Assembly: GCF_032027425.1 (NCBI RefSeq)
Contig: NZ_JAVSJA010000001.1
Span: forward strand, 310,001 to 374,000
Direction of reading: 5' to 3'
DNA from: Microcystis wesenbergii NRERC-220
Lineage (GTDB): Bacteria > Cyanobacteriota > Cyanobacteriia > Cyanobacteriales > Microcystaceae
Length of the DNA stretch: 64,000 nucleotides
Positions 34,925 to 44,532 of the stretch are shown here, one piece after another (the stretch's first letter is position 1; each line of letters opens with the position of its first letter). A model generated the notes under the pieces. The model did not search any database and had not been told where the DNA came from. It was given only the letters and a program-made list of their open reading frames with translations. Position numbers and translations under genes: made by a program.

Positions 34925-35779
34925 CTAAATCCCTTCTTTTCTAGCTAAAAGGACAGGACAATTGACATTAACCCGCACATAATCCGAGAGGGAAGTACCG
35001 AGAAGGCGATCGAGATCTGGTAAACTCTTGGCCACGGAAGGACGGCGATCGGGCGAACCCAACAGTAAGAGATCCACATTATAATCATCGACGAGTTTGC
35101 AGAGTTGTTCCCCCGGTTTACCCCCCGTCACCACGCAGCGATAGGGTATATTCATCCGTTTCGCTTTTGCCACTGCCGGCCCTATAATCGGGTTTTCTTC
35201 CATTTCTTTGGGGGAAGTGGGGGCAAATTCCGGTTTTAAGTCGGGGTTGACGCGGGCCAGAATTAACTCTGCTGAAGGATAATCCCGCAGGAGATAAATA
35301 GCCAGATCGAGAGCTAAATCAGCCGAGCTAGACTTATCGAGAGCTACCATCACCTTTTTGATTTTTTTGACGTAAATATCGTCTTTTACCAATAACATCG
35401 GGTGATTAGTCAGTTGAAAGACGTATTGACTGACGGAATTTTCTAGAATTGCCTCCAGTCGCTTCAGTCCTCGGGAACCCATCAGGATCAAGTCTGCACC
35501 GATTTCGTCGGCAACTTGACAGACGGTATCTTTGGGATCTCCTTGACGCAGAATCGTGGAGACTTTGCTGGGTTCAATTTTGACTTCTTGCAGGATTTTA
35601 GTCAGCATTTGGGTCCCTTCTTCCCATTTACTGGCCAGAGCTTCGGTGGTAATCTGAGGGGGAACAACCCGGAGAATGGTAATCGACGCTTTCCGGATAG
35701 CGGGGAGATCCATCAATGCTTGTAGCATTTCTTGGGTTTGACCTGCGCCGGAATCAGCGTATAGTATTTTCTCTAGCAT
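34925..35779 (-). CDS. tandem-domain universal stress protein
   Basis: The 284-residue protein contains two Usp domains. The first has GSRGLKRLEAILENSVSQYV and the second ends GTSLSDYVRVNVNCPVLLAR. The second glycine motif is altered (GSPDRRPSVAKSLPDLDRLL), so ATP binding may be limited to the first half. Tandem Usp proteins act in stress endurance; no partner is visible. It converges with the duplicated FUSC tail. Confidence 0.9.
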   Translation of the reverse strand: MLEKILYADSGAGQTQEMLQALMDLPAIRKASITILRVVPPQITTEALASKWEEGTQMLTKILQEVKIEPSKVSTILRQGDPKDTVCQVADEIGADLILMGSRGLKRLEAILENSVSQYVFQLTNHPMLLVKDDIYVKKIKKVMVALDKSSSADLALDLAIYLLRDYPSAELILARVNPDLKPEFAPTSPKEMEENPIIGPAVAKAKRMNIPYRCVVTGGKPGEQLCKLVDDYNVDLLLLGSPDRRPSVAKSLPDLDRLLGTSLSDYVRVNVNCPVLLARKEGI

Positions 35780-36067
35780 AAGATTAAACTCGGTCTATGA
35801 TCTTAATGGTTTTCGCCAATTTTCAGCATACTGCTAATGTTGTTCCCGAAATTTAACAACTTATTAAGCGCTTTTTCTTAGGTAAATGCGATGCCGAAGG
35901 CACTGCGTAGCAGCTCGCATTTGAGATTATTTTAAGTATTTATGCTCAATTGACTAGAAATACTTGGCTCAAAATCATCGTGTCAAGCGTTCATTTGTAT
36001 TATATTTTGGCTGCAATGCTGGCGCTCTCTTTTAATCACTGCTGCTGCTCACCATTTAATTGATGAT
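35780..36067. other. gene-free stretch before a split repeat
   Basis: No gene is seen. AAATGCGA (35884-35891) can pair with TCGCATTT (35915-35922), enclosing a smaller gccgaaggcactgcgtagc loop. The repeat copy B begins at 36068. Confidence 0.45.
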
Positions 36068-36112
36068 TAAGTAGGTAGGTGTTGAAAGTTGTCAGACACC
36101 CCCCTTATCAAG

Positions 36113-37723
36113 CTATCCATTAGTCACATCTTTCTTAACATAAAATTTGACAAAAAGAGAAAAGTGTGCAAGATGGCTCAAGGGGGTTCTATGGGGGAAC
36201 TAATTTGATGAGATAGTTTCCAAGTCTGGCTGATATCATGTAACCTTCGCAGTCCCAACCAAATAGTTTTAACACCAGGTTCACCGTTGACCCTGAGAGA
36301 AGCCGAAGGGTCACCTTTTCTACCTAAAAACCCCCCAAGAGAAGCAATCATTCTGACCGCTTCCCTAAAGGAGGGCGGCTTTTCAGGTGGCGGACTCTTT
36401 TTATGAATAGTGGCACACAAAGATTGCCATTCATGTTCTTCCAAAAAACTTTCACAACTCTCCTCTCCGTGTAAGCGTGCTTGATAGGTTAACCAGAGTA
36501 ATCTCCAAGCTACAATTGAATAGGTAGCTAAGGCCATCTCAATTCTCCGACCCGTTTCTAATTGCAGTTTTTCTAATCCACAACCACTTTTTAAAACAAA
36601 ATGATAGCGTTCTATCAACCAGCGATAACTATACCAGCGCACGCAGGTTATCGCCGATTCAAAGCTACTAATGTCTAGGCTAGTTAAGAGGAGCCAACTG
36701 ATAGGATTAACTCCGGGATGAGGATTTTCTTCTTCGGCTAAAATTACCTGTAATTTGACAGGTTGACGAGGGTTCGCCTTGGGGTGATGGCTAGGTACTT
36801 GTATTTCAAAACTGGCCAATCTAACTGTTAGTTTAGCTAGTCTAGCCTCGTGATTAGGATTGCGTTTTACTTGCACATCTAGGCTACCACAGGCTTTTAT
36901 TTCTCTGATGGATTGATGTAAATATTTAGGCTCTGGATGCCCTGACCTTTGCTTGTCTTCGAGATAGTTAACTTTTCGGTTATGAGTTCCTCGGATTAAT
37001 AAATGAGAGTTAGGACTTCTTGATTGGGCAAATAAATCAAATATGTCTGCTTCACAATCTCCGATTGTTACTACTTGAATTTCTTCGGGTATTTGTTGTT
37101 GTGTTTCTGACCAAGAATCTAACCATCTTTGACTTTCTTTTTCTTGGGTTTCTCTTTTTTTGCGTTGCTTGGCCATCCCTAAATTCTTTTCTTCTCTTGC
37201 CCAGACATATTGATTAATTAGTCCTAAAGGTATTCCTTGCGGTGACACTCCTAATGTGGTATGAACTTTGAGACCAAAGGATGTTTGACAATCTAGATAA
37301 CCCATGCCTTTTTTGGCTTTTTGCGTCGTAAAGTCTAAACTTGTTGTGTCTTGAACTGCCAAAACTATTGGATGTTCTTTGATTCTTTCTACTGTACTTT
37401 TGGCTTGGGCGGCAATTAGATCTGAGGGGTGAAAATAGGGGGAATTCCAAAAGTCGTAGGTGGCACTCGCTGCGGCTAGATTTCCCGAAGCTTGTGGCAC
37501 ACTTGTACTAGGTTGACTGGCCAAATTTTCCACGATACTGATTAACCTTTTCTTTCTTCTGGTGTCTCCTAGGTCTGCATACTGTAGTTCTTGGGCTGCC
37601 CATTTCTCCATTTTTTTGCTTACCTCCACCTTGATTCCTTCTTTCAAAACTATACCTATCAATCGTTTCCCCTTTTTTTAAGTTTCTTCTCTTTTTGTTA
37701 AGAAAGATGTGACTAATGGATAG
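36113..37723 (-). mobile_element. IS4-family (IS50/Tn5-like) insertion sequence, 1611 bp
   Basis: Perfect 27-base terminal inverted repeats begin CTATCCATTAGTCACATC. The flanking target duplication is ccttatcaag (36103-36112 and 37724-37733). The transposase fills the element on the minus strand. Confidence 0.95.
36178..37662 (-). CDS. IS4-family (Tn5-like) transposase
   Basis: The 494-residue transposase has the N-terminal Tn5-type DNA-binding domain (WAAQELQYADLGDTRRKKRL, then QASGNLAAASATYDFWNSP). Catalytic residues are seen in AVQDTTSLDF (first Asp) and VTIGDCEADIFDL (second Asp). The Y-(2)-R-(3)-E motif is in SYRWLIERYHFVLKSG. The frame is full-length and looks active. No passenger genes are present. 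Confidence 0.92.
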   Translation of the reverse strand: MIGIVLKEGIKVEVSKKMEKWAAQELQYADLGDTRRKKRLISIVENLASQPSTSVPQASGNLAAASATYDFWNSPYFHPSDLIAAQAKSTVERIKEHPIVLAVQDTTSLDFTTQKAKKGMGYLDCQTSFGLKVHTTLGVSPQGIPLGLINQYVWAREEKNLGMAKQRKKRETQEKESQRWLDSWSETQQQIPEEIQVVTIGDCEADIFDLFAQSRSPNSHLLIRGTHNRKVNYLEDKQRSGHPEPKYLHQSIREIKACGSLDVQVKRNPNHEARLAKLTVRLASFEIQVPSHHPKANPRQPVKLQVILAEEENPHPGVNPISWLLLTSLDISSFESAITCVRWYSYRWLIERYHFVLKSGCGLEKLQLETGRRIEMALATYSIVAWRLLWLTYQARLHGEESCESFLEEHEWQSLCATIHKKSPPPEKPPSFREAVRMIASLGGFLGRKGDPSASLRVNGEPGVKTIWLGLRRLHDISQTWKLSHQISSPIEPP

Positions 37724-37802
37724 CCTTATCAAGGGAGGCAGGGGTGATCGAACCTAAAATTCATTTTTAATTTAATTATAACCAGCTACTTAATCATTCT
37801 TA

Positions 37803-38950
37803 TACCAATTCTCCAAAATCTGACTACAAATAGTGTAGAATATCATCTTAGTAGAGTTAAAGGAAAAATATGGCAGGAGTTTCTAAGATAGAAATCAGAG
37901 AAAGCGAAGCAGAACTCAAGGAACTGCTCAGACAAGAAAAAACTGGTTCAGGAAAAGAAAGAATACAAGTATTGTACTTATTAAAGACAAAAAAGGCAAA
38001 AACGGTGACAGAAGCCGCCGAAATGATCGGGAGAAACAGAGTCACCGTACAAGATTGGGTAGGAAAATACCGTCAAGGGGGATTAGAAAAATTATTGTCG
38101 AAAAAAGTGGGTACAGGAAGACCAAGAAAAGTTCCCCAATGGGCAGAAAAAGCCTTAGAAAAAAGATTAAAAGAAAACCAAGGGTTTGATAGTCAGGTCG
38201 AGATTTGTGAATGGTTAGAGAAAAAAATAGGGATAAAAGCAAAGTATAAAACCGTTCATAAATTAGTATATTATAGACTAAAAGCGTCACCAAAAATAGC
38301 GAGACCAAAAAGCCTAGAGCAGTCAGAAGAAAGGTTAGAGTATTTTAAAAAAACTTCTTAGAAAACCTGGCAATGCTGAGTTGGGTGGCAATGATAATGA
38401 TGGGATTAGAGGGAAAAATTCGCTTTTTATGTGAAGATGAAACTCGAATAGGACTGAAGACTATCAGTGGCAGAAAAATCACAGCAAAAGGGATAAAACC
38501 TTATGGGAAGGTGCAGTGGAAATTTCAAGCAACTTATATATATGGAGTGGTAGAGCCGAAGACAGGAGAGCATTTTTTTTACGAATTCACTCATTTAAAC
38601 AGTCAATGTTTTCAGATATTTTTAGAGTTAGTTGCTGAACATTTTGCCGATAGTATTTTAATCATCCAGTTAGATAATGCTCGATTTCATAAGGCGAAAA
38701 AGTTAAAAATTCCCGACAACATTATACTGATATTTCAACCGCCCTATTGCCCTGAATCCAATCCAATTGAACAGATTTGGCAATACTTAAAGAAGGGATT
38801 GAGATGGAAATTACCAGCTTCTTTAGATGAATTAAGAGAATTAATTACCGAGAGACTGAAAGTTATGACCCAGAAGGTAATTGCTTCGATTACAGGACGT
38901 GCTTATATTCTTGAGGCTTTATCTGTAGTCGGTATTTAGAGAATTGGTAT
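37803..38950 (+). mobile_element. IS630-family element X, copy 1 (about 1148 bp)
   Basis: The ends are TACCAATTCTCC on the left and GAGAATTGGTAT on the right, with TA flanks at 37801-37802 and 38951-38952. It lies 8 bases beyond the end of repeat copy B. Copy 2 of the same element (41453-44734) is broken up by two further insertions. Confidence 0.9.
37870..38939 (+). CDS. IS630-type transposase made by -1 frameshift (element X, copy 1)
   Basis: The first frame (37870-38361) encodes the helix-turn-helix part with TVTEAAEMIGRNRVTVQDWV. The second encodes the catalytic core: FLCEDETRIGL (first Asp), IIQLDNARFHKAKKL (second Asp) and FQPPYCPESNPIEQIWQYLK (Glu). They meet at a run of seven A (38347-38353); a -1 shift gives YFKKNFLENLAML. 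The same run exists in copy 2. The fused product is about 355 residues. Confidence 0.85.
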
Positions 38951-39000
38951 TACTTCTCCAGCAACCACAAGAATTTTTTATTTTTACAAGAGGTGTAGTT

Positions 39001-39978
39001 ATGTCTTTATCAATTCGAGTAATTCTCCTAGTAGCGACGACAGTTTATCAGACGTTATCTGTTTGGTTAGAAGAACAAAAAGCACCGCCAGGTAATTTGA
39101 TTAATCTGGGTAAATATCGCCTACATTTTTGTCTAGCGGGAGAGGCTAGTACCACTATTATTATTGACCATAGTTTAGGAGGAATTGAGGGATATTTTTT
39201 GATAGAAGAATTGTCACAATTAGCTAGGGTTTGTATTTATGATCGAGCGGGTTATGGTTGGAGTGATCCTAGTCCCCATCCACGAAATAGCTACCAAATT
39301 GTTCAGGAATTAGATAAATTACTAACCCAAGCAAAAATAGAACCGCCTTATATTTTAGTTGGTGATTCTTTTGGCAGTTATAATGTTCGACTGTATGCTC
39401 ATCTGTTCCCAGAAAAAGTAGTAGGTTTGGTACTCACCGATGGTTTACACGAGAAGGGAATGCTGAAAATGTCGCCAGCATTAAAGGCATTAAAATTATT
39501 TTTCATCTCGGGATTTTGGATGTCGATTATCGGCTCAATTTTAGGCATTATCCGAGTTTTGAAAGTTCTAGGAGTTTTTGAATTATTAAAACCAGAATTA
39601 CGTCGCTTTTCCCCAGATTCTTGTCATCGAGTTAAGCGTTCTTTCTGTCGCGCTAAACACTGGATGACGATGAGTAGAGAAATGCTTAATCTCGACCAAA
39701 GCGCTCGTCAGGTGAGTGAGGCTAACAATTTCGGTAATTTACCGATAGTTAGTATTAAAGCTAATTCTTTTTTTAAACCTTCCCTTTGGACTCGGTTTAT
39801 TCCCCTCAAAAGTGCCAACAGGCTCCGGGAGGAGATGCACCTAGAATTAGGCAAGTTATCCGGAGATTTTATAGAAATACAAGCGGATAAAAGTTGCCAT
39901 TTTGTCTGGATGGATCAACCGGATGTGATGATCGATGCGATCAGAATTTTGCTTGACAAAATTAACTCTGTGTGCTAA
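39001..39978 (+). CDS. alpha/beta hydrolase
   Basis: The nucleophile elbow is LVGDSFGSYNVRLYAH (G-D-S-F-G), preceded by the oxyanion-type motif DHSLGGIEGYF and CIYDRAGYGWSDPSP. The catalytic His is likely in DKSCHFVWMDQP near the C-terminus. The start is ATG 39001 after aagaggtgt; an upstream extension would run into the IS630 end. It has 325 residues. There is a hydrophobic stretch at about residues 170-190. Its native promoter has probably been displaced by element X just 50 bases upstream. The substrate is unknown. Confidence 0.82.
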   Translation: MSLSIRVILLVATTVYQTLSVWLEEQKAPPGNLINLGKYRLHFCLAGEASTTIIIDHSLGGIEGYFLIEELSQLARVCIYDRAGYGWSDPSPHPRNSYQIVQELDKLLTQAKIEPPYILVGDSFGSYNVRLYAHLFPEKVVGLVLTDGLHEKGMLKMSPALKALKLFFISGFWMSIIGSILGIIRVLKVLGVFELLKPELRRFSPDSCHRVKRSFCRAKHWMTMSREMLNLDQSARQVSEANNFGNLPIVSIKANSFFKPSLWTRFIPLKSANRLREEMHLELGKLSGDFIEIQADKSCHFVWMDQPDVMIDAIRILLDKINSVC

Positions 39979-40042
39979 GTAATAGGGTAAAATTAATTTC
40001 TTGCTTAGGATAGGCAAGAGGCAACAGGCAAGAGATAGTTAG

Positions 40043-41364
40043 CTGACTGACGGACACAAGTGGGTCAAAACCTGACAAGACAAGGGTTGCCAAAAAGAAA
40101 AATATCTGGGTAGATAGGGAAAAAGCAAGAATCCCTACAAGATGAAAACCGAGAACAGAATCTTCTCCCAAGTTTATTCCTATCTAGAACAAGGAAGCCG
40201 ATTTGTGGATAAAAGACATTTAACCGTCCTCAGTTGGATGGTGACAGCCCTACTCAGTAGTCAAAGTCTCAATCAAGCCAGATGGGAACCCTTTGTACAA
40301 AGCAGAGCCGAACAAGCCAATAGTTATCAGAGACGGTGGAATCGCTTTTGCCAGAATGGAAGAGTAGCGGTGGAAAAGATATACATCCCCTTAATATTGA
40401 AAGCCATCGAGACTTGGAAGGAGAAGGGGGAAAGACTTTATCTAGCAATAGATACCACTCTGTTGTGGAATCAATACTGCTTTGTCTATCTAGCGGTGGT
40501 CTGCGGGGGGAGAGCCGTCCCCTTGATGTGGATGGGATTAGAACATGGTAGTGCCAGCCTAGCTTTTGAGAAATACGAACCCTTGTTGGACAGAGCCAAA
40601 GGCTATCTTCAGGGCTTTGAGAATGTCATGCTGTTAGCCGACCGAGGCTTTGCCAATCAGCAATTAATTCAATGGCTCAGGAAAAATACTTGGCATTGGT
40701 GTCTTCGCTTACCTTGCGATACCCTCATTTACGGTGTTCGCCGTCGGGGTTTTGGCTATGAGGTCAGAGAACTCTATCCTCCCAAACGGCAAGCCTGCTT
40801 TTATCGCAACGTTCAAGTCTGGCAGGAGGCTAGAATCACTGCTCATCTTGCTTTAGCCTCTGTTCCAGGGGTTAAGGATAATTGGGCAATTCTGAGCCAT
40901 GAACCTCCTACCCTTGACACCTTCTGGCAGTATGGTCTTCGTTTTCCCATTGAACATCTCTTTCTCGACAGTAAATCGGGCGTTTTTGACTGGGAACATT
41001 CTCGTGTTCGCTCTGCTGCTTGTTTAGAACGTCTCTATCTCATTGTTGCCATTTCTATTCTCTTTGCTACTTTAACTGGCATGGCGGTTCAACAATCTGG
41101 CTCTCGCCGTCAGGTTGATGCTCATTTTCGGCGTGGTTTGAGTTATTTGAAAATTGGTTTACGTTGGCTGGCGGGAGTTGTTCATAAGGCGCGTCCCTTC
41201 TTGCGACTTGACCACTTATTTTCTGTTGACCCTTTTCCCTGTTTTGCTTCTCGCAAAGCTCGTCAGGATTATTATGGCAAAATTACCTTTTCTTTTATTC
41301 AGGAGTTTGAGGCTTTCACATAACAGTACTTGTCTTTGTATTGAAAAATGTGTCCGTCAGTCAG
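40043..41364 (+). mobile_element. IS4-like insertion sequence, 1322 bp
   Basis: Perfect 16-base inverted ends CTGACTGACGGACACA. The 9-base target duplication gatagttag is present at 40034-40042 and 41365-41373. The element landed next to repeat copy C. Confidence 0.93.
40142..41323 (+). CDS. IS4-like DDE transposase
   Basis: The 393-residue transposase has LYLAIDTTLLWNQY (first Asp), MLLADRGFANQQLIQWL (second Asp), and the C-terminal region FPIEHLFLDSKSGVFDWEHS, likely holding the Glu. The frame is complete and has no interruptions. Assignment to IS4-like elements is based on the D-x-G-F motif and the 9-base target duplication; the subgroup is not certain. Confidence 0.85.
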   Translation: MKTENRIFSQVYSYLEQGSRFVDKRHLTVLSWMVTALLSSQSLNQARWEPFVQSRAEQANSYQRRWNRFCQNGRVAVEKIYIPLILKAIETWKEKGERLYLAIDTTLLWNQYCFVYLAVVCGGRAVPLMWMGLEHGSASLAFEKYEPLLDRAKGYLQGFENVMLLADRGFANQQLIQWLRKNTWHWCLRLPCDTLIYGVRRRGFGYEVRELYPPKRQACFYRNVQVWQEARITAHLALASVPGVKDNWAILSHEPPTLDTFWQYGLRFPIEHLFLDSKSGVFDWEHSRVRSAACLERLYLIVAISILFATLTGMAVQQSGSRRQVDAHFRRGLSYLKIGLRWLAGVVHKARPFLRLDHLFSVDPFPCFASRKARQDYYGKITFSFIQEFEAFT

Positions 41365-41420
41365 GATAGTTAGATAAGTAGGTAGGCGTTAAAAATTATC
41401 AGACACCACCCTTATCAAGG

Positions 41421-41448
41421 GTAGGGTTGATTCATGAATCAACCCTAC
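41421..41448. repeat. 28-base perfect palindrome inside repeat copy C
   Basis: The arm is GTAGGGTTGATTCA. An identical palindrome is at 7281-7308. Once the downstream IS630 is removed, it is flanked on both sides by cttatcaagg, which looks like a 10-base duplication in the same hairpin hit by the element at 36113. Confidence 0.75.
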
Positions 41449-41500
41449 CTTATACCAATTCTCCAAAATCTGACTACAAATAGTGTAGAATATCATCTTA

Positions 41501-42448
41501 TAGCAAAGAGCGGGATAGTTAGGACATAATAGAGAAAAAGAAATGAGGAGAAGCTTTCATGGCAGCACCCTATAGTGATGATTTAAGACAGAAAGCAGTG
41601 AGTGCCGTAGAGCGAGGGGAGAAAAAAAGCCATGTCTGTCGCACCCTCAATATTAGTCGTAATACATTAGACCTATGGCTGAAACGGAAGAAACAAACTG
41701 GGACGGTGGCCGCTAAAACTAACTATCGTCGAGGGCCGAAGCCCAAAATTGACGATTTAGAAGCCTTTCAAAAGTTGGCCGAACAATATGGGCATTTGAC
41801 CCAAGAAAAAATGGCGCAAAAATGGGCTAACCCAGTCAGTAGGATGAGAATTGGTCAAGCGCTCAAAAGAATTGGATTTACTAGAAAAAAAAAACTTATG
41901 GCTACAGAGAAAGAGATGAAGAAGCCCGAAAAGAGTTTCTCCAAAAAATCAGAGGTTATGCCCCGGAAAGATTTGTCTATATTGATGAAGCTGGAATAGA
42001 TAACACCATCGATTATCCTTATGGATATTGTCACAAATCAGAAAGATTTGAGGCTTTAAAGTTAGGTCACTGTAGCGAACGAGTTAGTGTGATCAGCGGT
42101 TGGTGGCGTGGTTCCACGATCGCGCCAATGGTGTTTGAGGGGTACTGTAATACAGAGTTGGTGTGTGAGTGGATAGAACAATTGCTATTACCCGAACTAC
42201 TACCCGGTCAAATTATCATCATTGATAACGCCAGTTTTCATCCCAAAGAGAGAATCAAAAAATTGTTAGCTAAAGCGGGATGTGAAGTGCTATTTTTACC
42301 CGCCTATTCTCCAGACCTCAACAAAATTGAAAAGTTCTGGGCTAGATTGAAAAACTATGTTAGTCAGATTATCAATGATAGTGAAAACCTTGTGGATGCT
42401 GTGAGTAAAGCCTTCAGGCATCTGTCCTAACTAACTCGTTCTATGCCA
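41501..42448 (+). mobile_element. IS630-family element Y, copy 2, nested in element X (948 bp)
   Basis: It is the same 948-bp element as at 33235-34182, in the opposite orientation. Its TA flanks are at 41499-41500 and 42449-42450. Element X reads cttagtagag at this site when uninterrupted. Confidence 0.95.
41559..42430 (+). CDS. IS630-type transposase made by -1 frameshift (element Y, copy 2)
   Basis: The N-terminal frame (41559-41999) and the catalytic frame (ending 42430) meet at ten A (41885-41894). The -1 frame continues TYGYRERDEEARKEFLQKI into FVYIDEAGID, so the shift restores a full DDE transposase. The protein matches copy 1 over the whole visible length. This suggests recent transposition and an active element. 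Confidence 0.87.
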
Positions 42449-43359
42449 TAGTAGAGTTAAAGGAAAAATATGGCAGGAGTTTCTAAGATAGAAATCAGAG
42501 AAAGCGAAGCAGAACTCAAGGAACTGCTCAGACAAGAAAAAACTGGTTCAGGAAAAGAAAGAATACAAGTATTGTACTTATTAAAGACAAAAAAGGCAAA
42601 AACGGTGACAGAAGCCGCCGAAATGATCGGGAGAAACAGAGTCACCGTACAAGATTGGGTAGGAAAATACCGTCAAGGGGGATTAGAAAAATTATTGTCG
42701 AAAAAAGTGGGTACAGGAAGACCAAGAAAAGTTCCCCAATGGGCAGAAAAAGCCTTAGAAAAAAGATTAAAAGAAAACCAAGGGTTTGATAGTCAGGTCG
42801 AGATTTGTGAATGGTTAGAGAAAAAAATAGGGATAAAAGCAAAGTATAAAACCGTTCATAAATTAGTATATTATAGACTAAAAGCGTCACCAAAAATAGC
42901 GAGACCAAAAAGCCTAGAGCAGTCAGAAGAAAGGTTAGAGTATTTTAAAAAAACTTCTTAGAAAACCTGGCAATGCTGAGTTGGGTGGCAATGATAATGA
43001 TGGGATTAGAGGGAAAAATTCGCTTTTTATGTGAAGATGAAACTCGAATAGGACTGAAGACTATCAGTGGCAGAAAAATCACAGCAAAAGGGATAAAACC
43101 TTATGGGAAGGTGCAGTGGAAATTTCAAGCAACTTATATATATGGAGTGGTAGAGCCGAAGACAGGAGAGCATTTTTTTTACGAATTCACTCATTTAAAC
43201 AGTCAATGTTTTCAGATATTTTTAGAGTTAGTTGCTGAACATTTTGCCGATAGTATTTTAATCATCCAGTTAGATAATGCTCGATTTCATAAGGCGAAAA
43301 AGTTAAAAATTCCCGACAACATTATACTGATATTTCAACCGCCCTATTGCCCTGAATCC

Positions 43360-44532
43360 AGAAGTGTTGAACGTTGAGAAAAGTCAGAAAAAAAATGCTA
43401 TTATAGATAGAATCTAGACAACTTATTCCCCTCACAATAGGGAGTTTGCCCTGATGACGAATTTTTCAAAACTCATAAAAGAGCTTCTCAAACCACTGCC
43501 TAAAAATGACTACCCCGCTTTAGATACTTTTACATTTTTGTCCTGTTGGATTGGTTTTGCTTTAGATAAAAGCATCGTCAGTATGAGGGACTTATGCAGT
43601 AGAATGGTACTTCAAGGAATTAATGTAAATTTATCCACATTTTCTAAGGCAAGCAAAATTAGAGAAACAAGTCCATTTGAGAAAGTCATTGTCGAATTAA
43701 ATAAGCGTTTAGTTGCCAAAAAAGGAATAGAGAATGCGCGAGCTTTATTTCCTATTGACTCAACAATAATTAGCTTAACCAGTAAATTACTATGGTCCCA
43801 GGGATGGCATCAAGTAAAACTATTCTCTGGTCTTAATAGTATCACAACAGAGGTGGTCGGAATACTCATCCATTTTGGTCAAGGTCATGACTCAAAAGAA
43901 GGAGGAAAAACGATAGAAGCAATTCCTGTAAATGGAGTTGGAGCAATGGATAGAGGATTTGCGTCTAATCAAAGAATCACCGAATTATTAGAGAGTAGTG
44001 ACAAGCATTTTGTCTTGAGAGTGAAAAATAATATTAGCCTAGAGATGCTCGAAAATGGCAAGTGTAAACTCGGAAAAGATAAAAGACAAATAGAAGTAAG
44101 AGTAGTCGCTTTTTGCGACCTAGAAAGTCAAACAGAATTTCGGCTGGCGACAGATTTACCTCTAGAAGGAGAAGGAGCAGTTAGTAATGAAGAAGTTGCC
44201 GAAATTTACATCCAAAGATGGCAAATAGAACTGCTGTGGAAATTTTTAAAAATGCATCTAAAGTTGGATAATCTAATCACTAAAAACGAGAACGGAATCC
44301 GCCTACAGATCTATAGTTGCATTATCGCTTATCTGATTCTACAGCTAATAGATATTGAAGAAGGATTTGGGAAAAGCTTATTAGACAAACTGCGCTATTT
44401 ACAGAGTTTCATGTGTCAACATATTAGCTATGTACACTGGTTCCGGAGGATTGTCTATTCAATTTAAAATTTGATGTTATAGGGGTATTATGCTTGTCAA
44501 TGTAAAGTTTTATTACAGGATTCAACGTTTCT
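43360..44532 (+). mobile_element. IS4-like insertion sequence, 1173 bp, nested in element X
   Basis: Inverted ends AGAAGTGTTGAA and AGAAACGTTGAA (read inward) match at ten of twelve bases. The 11-base target duplication gccctgaatcc lies at 43349-43359 and 44533-44543. Element X copy 1 has this site once. Confidence 0.93.
43454..44467 (+). CDS. IS4-family transposase
   Basis: The 337-residue transposase shows LFPIDSTIISLTSKL (first Asp), VGAMDRGFASNQRITELL (second Asp) and the Y-(2)-R-(3)-E motif in IYIQRWQIELLWKFLKMHLK. The complete frame and intact ends suggest an active element. The family call follows from the YREK-type motif and the 11-base target duplication. Confidence 0.9.
   Translation: MTNFSKLIKELLKPLPKNDYPALDTFTFLSCWIGFALDKSIVSMRDLCSRMVLQGINVNLSTFSKASKIRETSPFEKVIVELNKRLVAKKGIENARALFPIDSTIISLTSKLLWSQGWHQVKLFSGLNSITTEVVGILIHFGQGHDSKEGGKTIEAIPVNGVGAMDRGFASNQRITELLESSDKHFVLRVKNNISLEMLENGKCKLGKDKRQIEVRVVAFCDLESQTEFRLATDLPLEGEGAVSNEEVAEIYIQRWQIELLWKFLKMHLKLDNLITKNENGIRLQIYSCIIAYLILQLIDIEEGFGKSLLDKLRYLQSFMCQHISYVHWFRRIVYSI

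Larger units (their letters stand above)
36068..37792 (+). repeat. hairpin-rich MITE-like repeat, copy B, split by an IS4-family element
   Basis: The left part (36068-36112: taagtaggtaggtgttgaaa ... ccttatcaag) and the right part (37724-37792: ccttatcaag ... ccagctactta) join into one copy of the element seen whole at 15552-15704. The 10-base sequence ccttatcaag is present on both sides of the inserted element as its target duplication. The insertion is in the stem-loop of the repeat. Confidence 0.9.

Noticed and set aside
42973-43377. Independent 134-residue protein
   Set aside because: It is the truncated catalytic half of element X's transposase, ending in sequence from the inserted IS4-like element.
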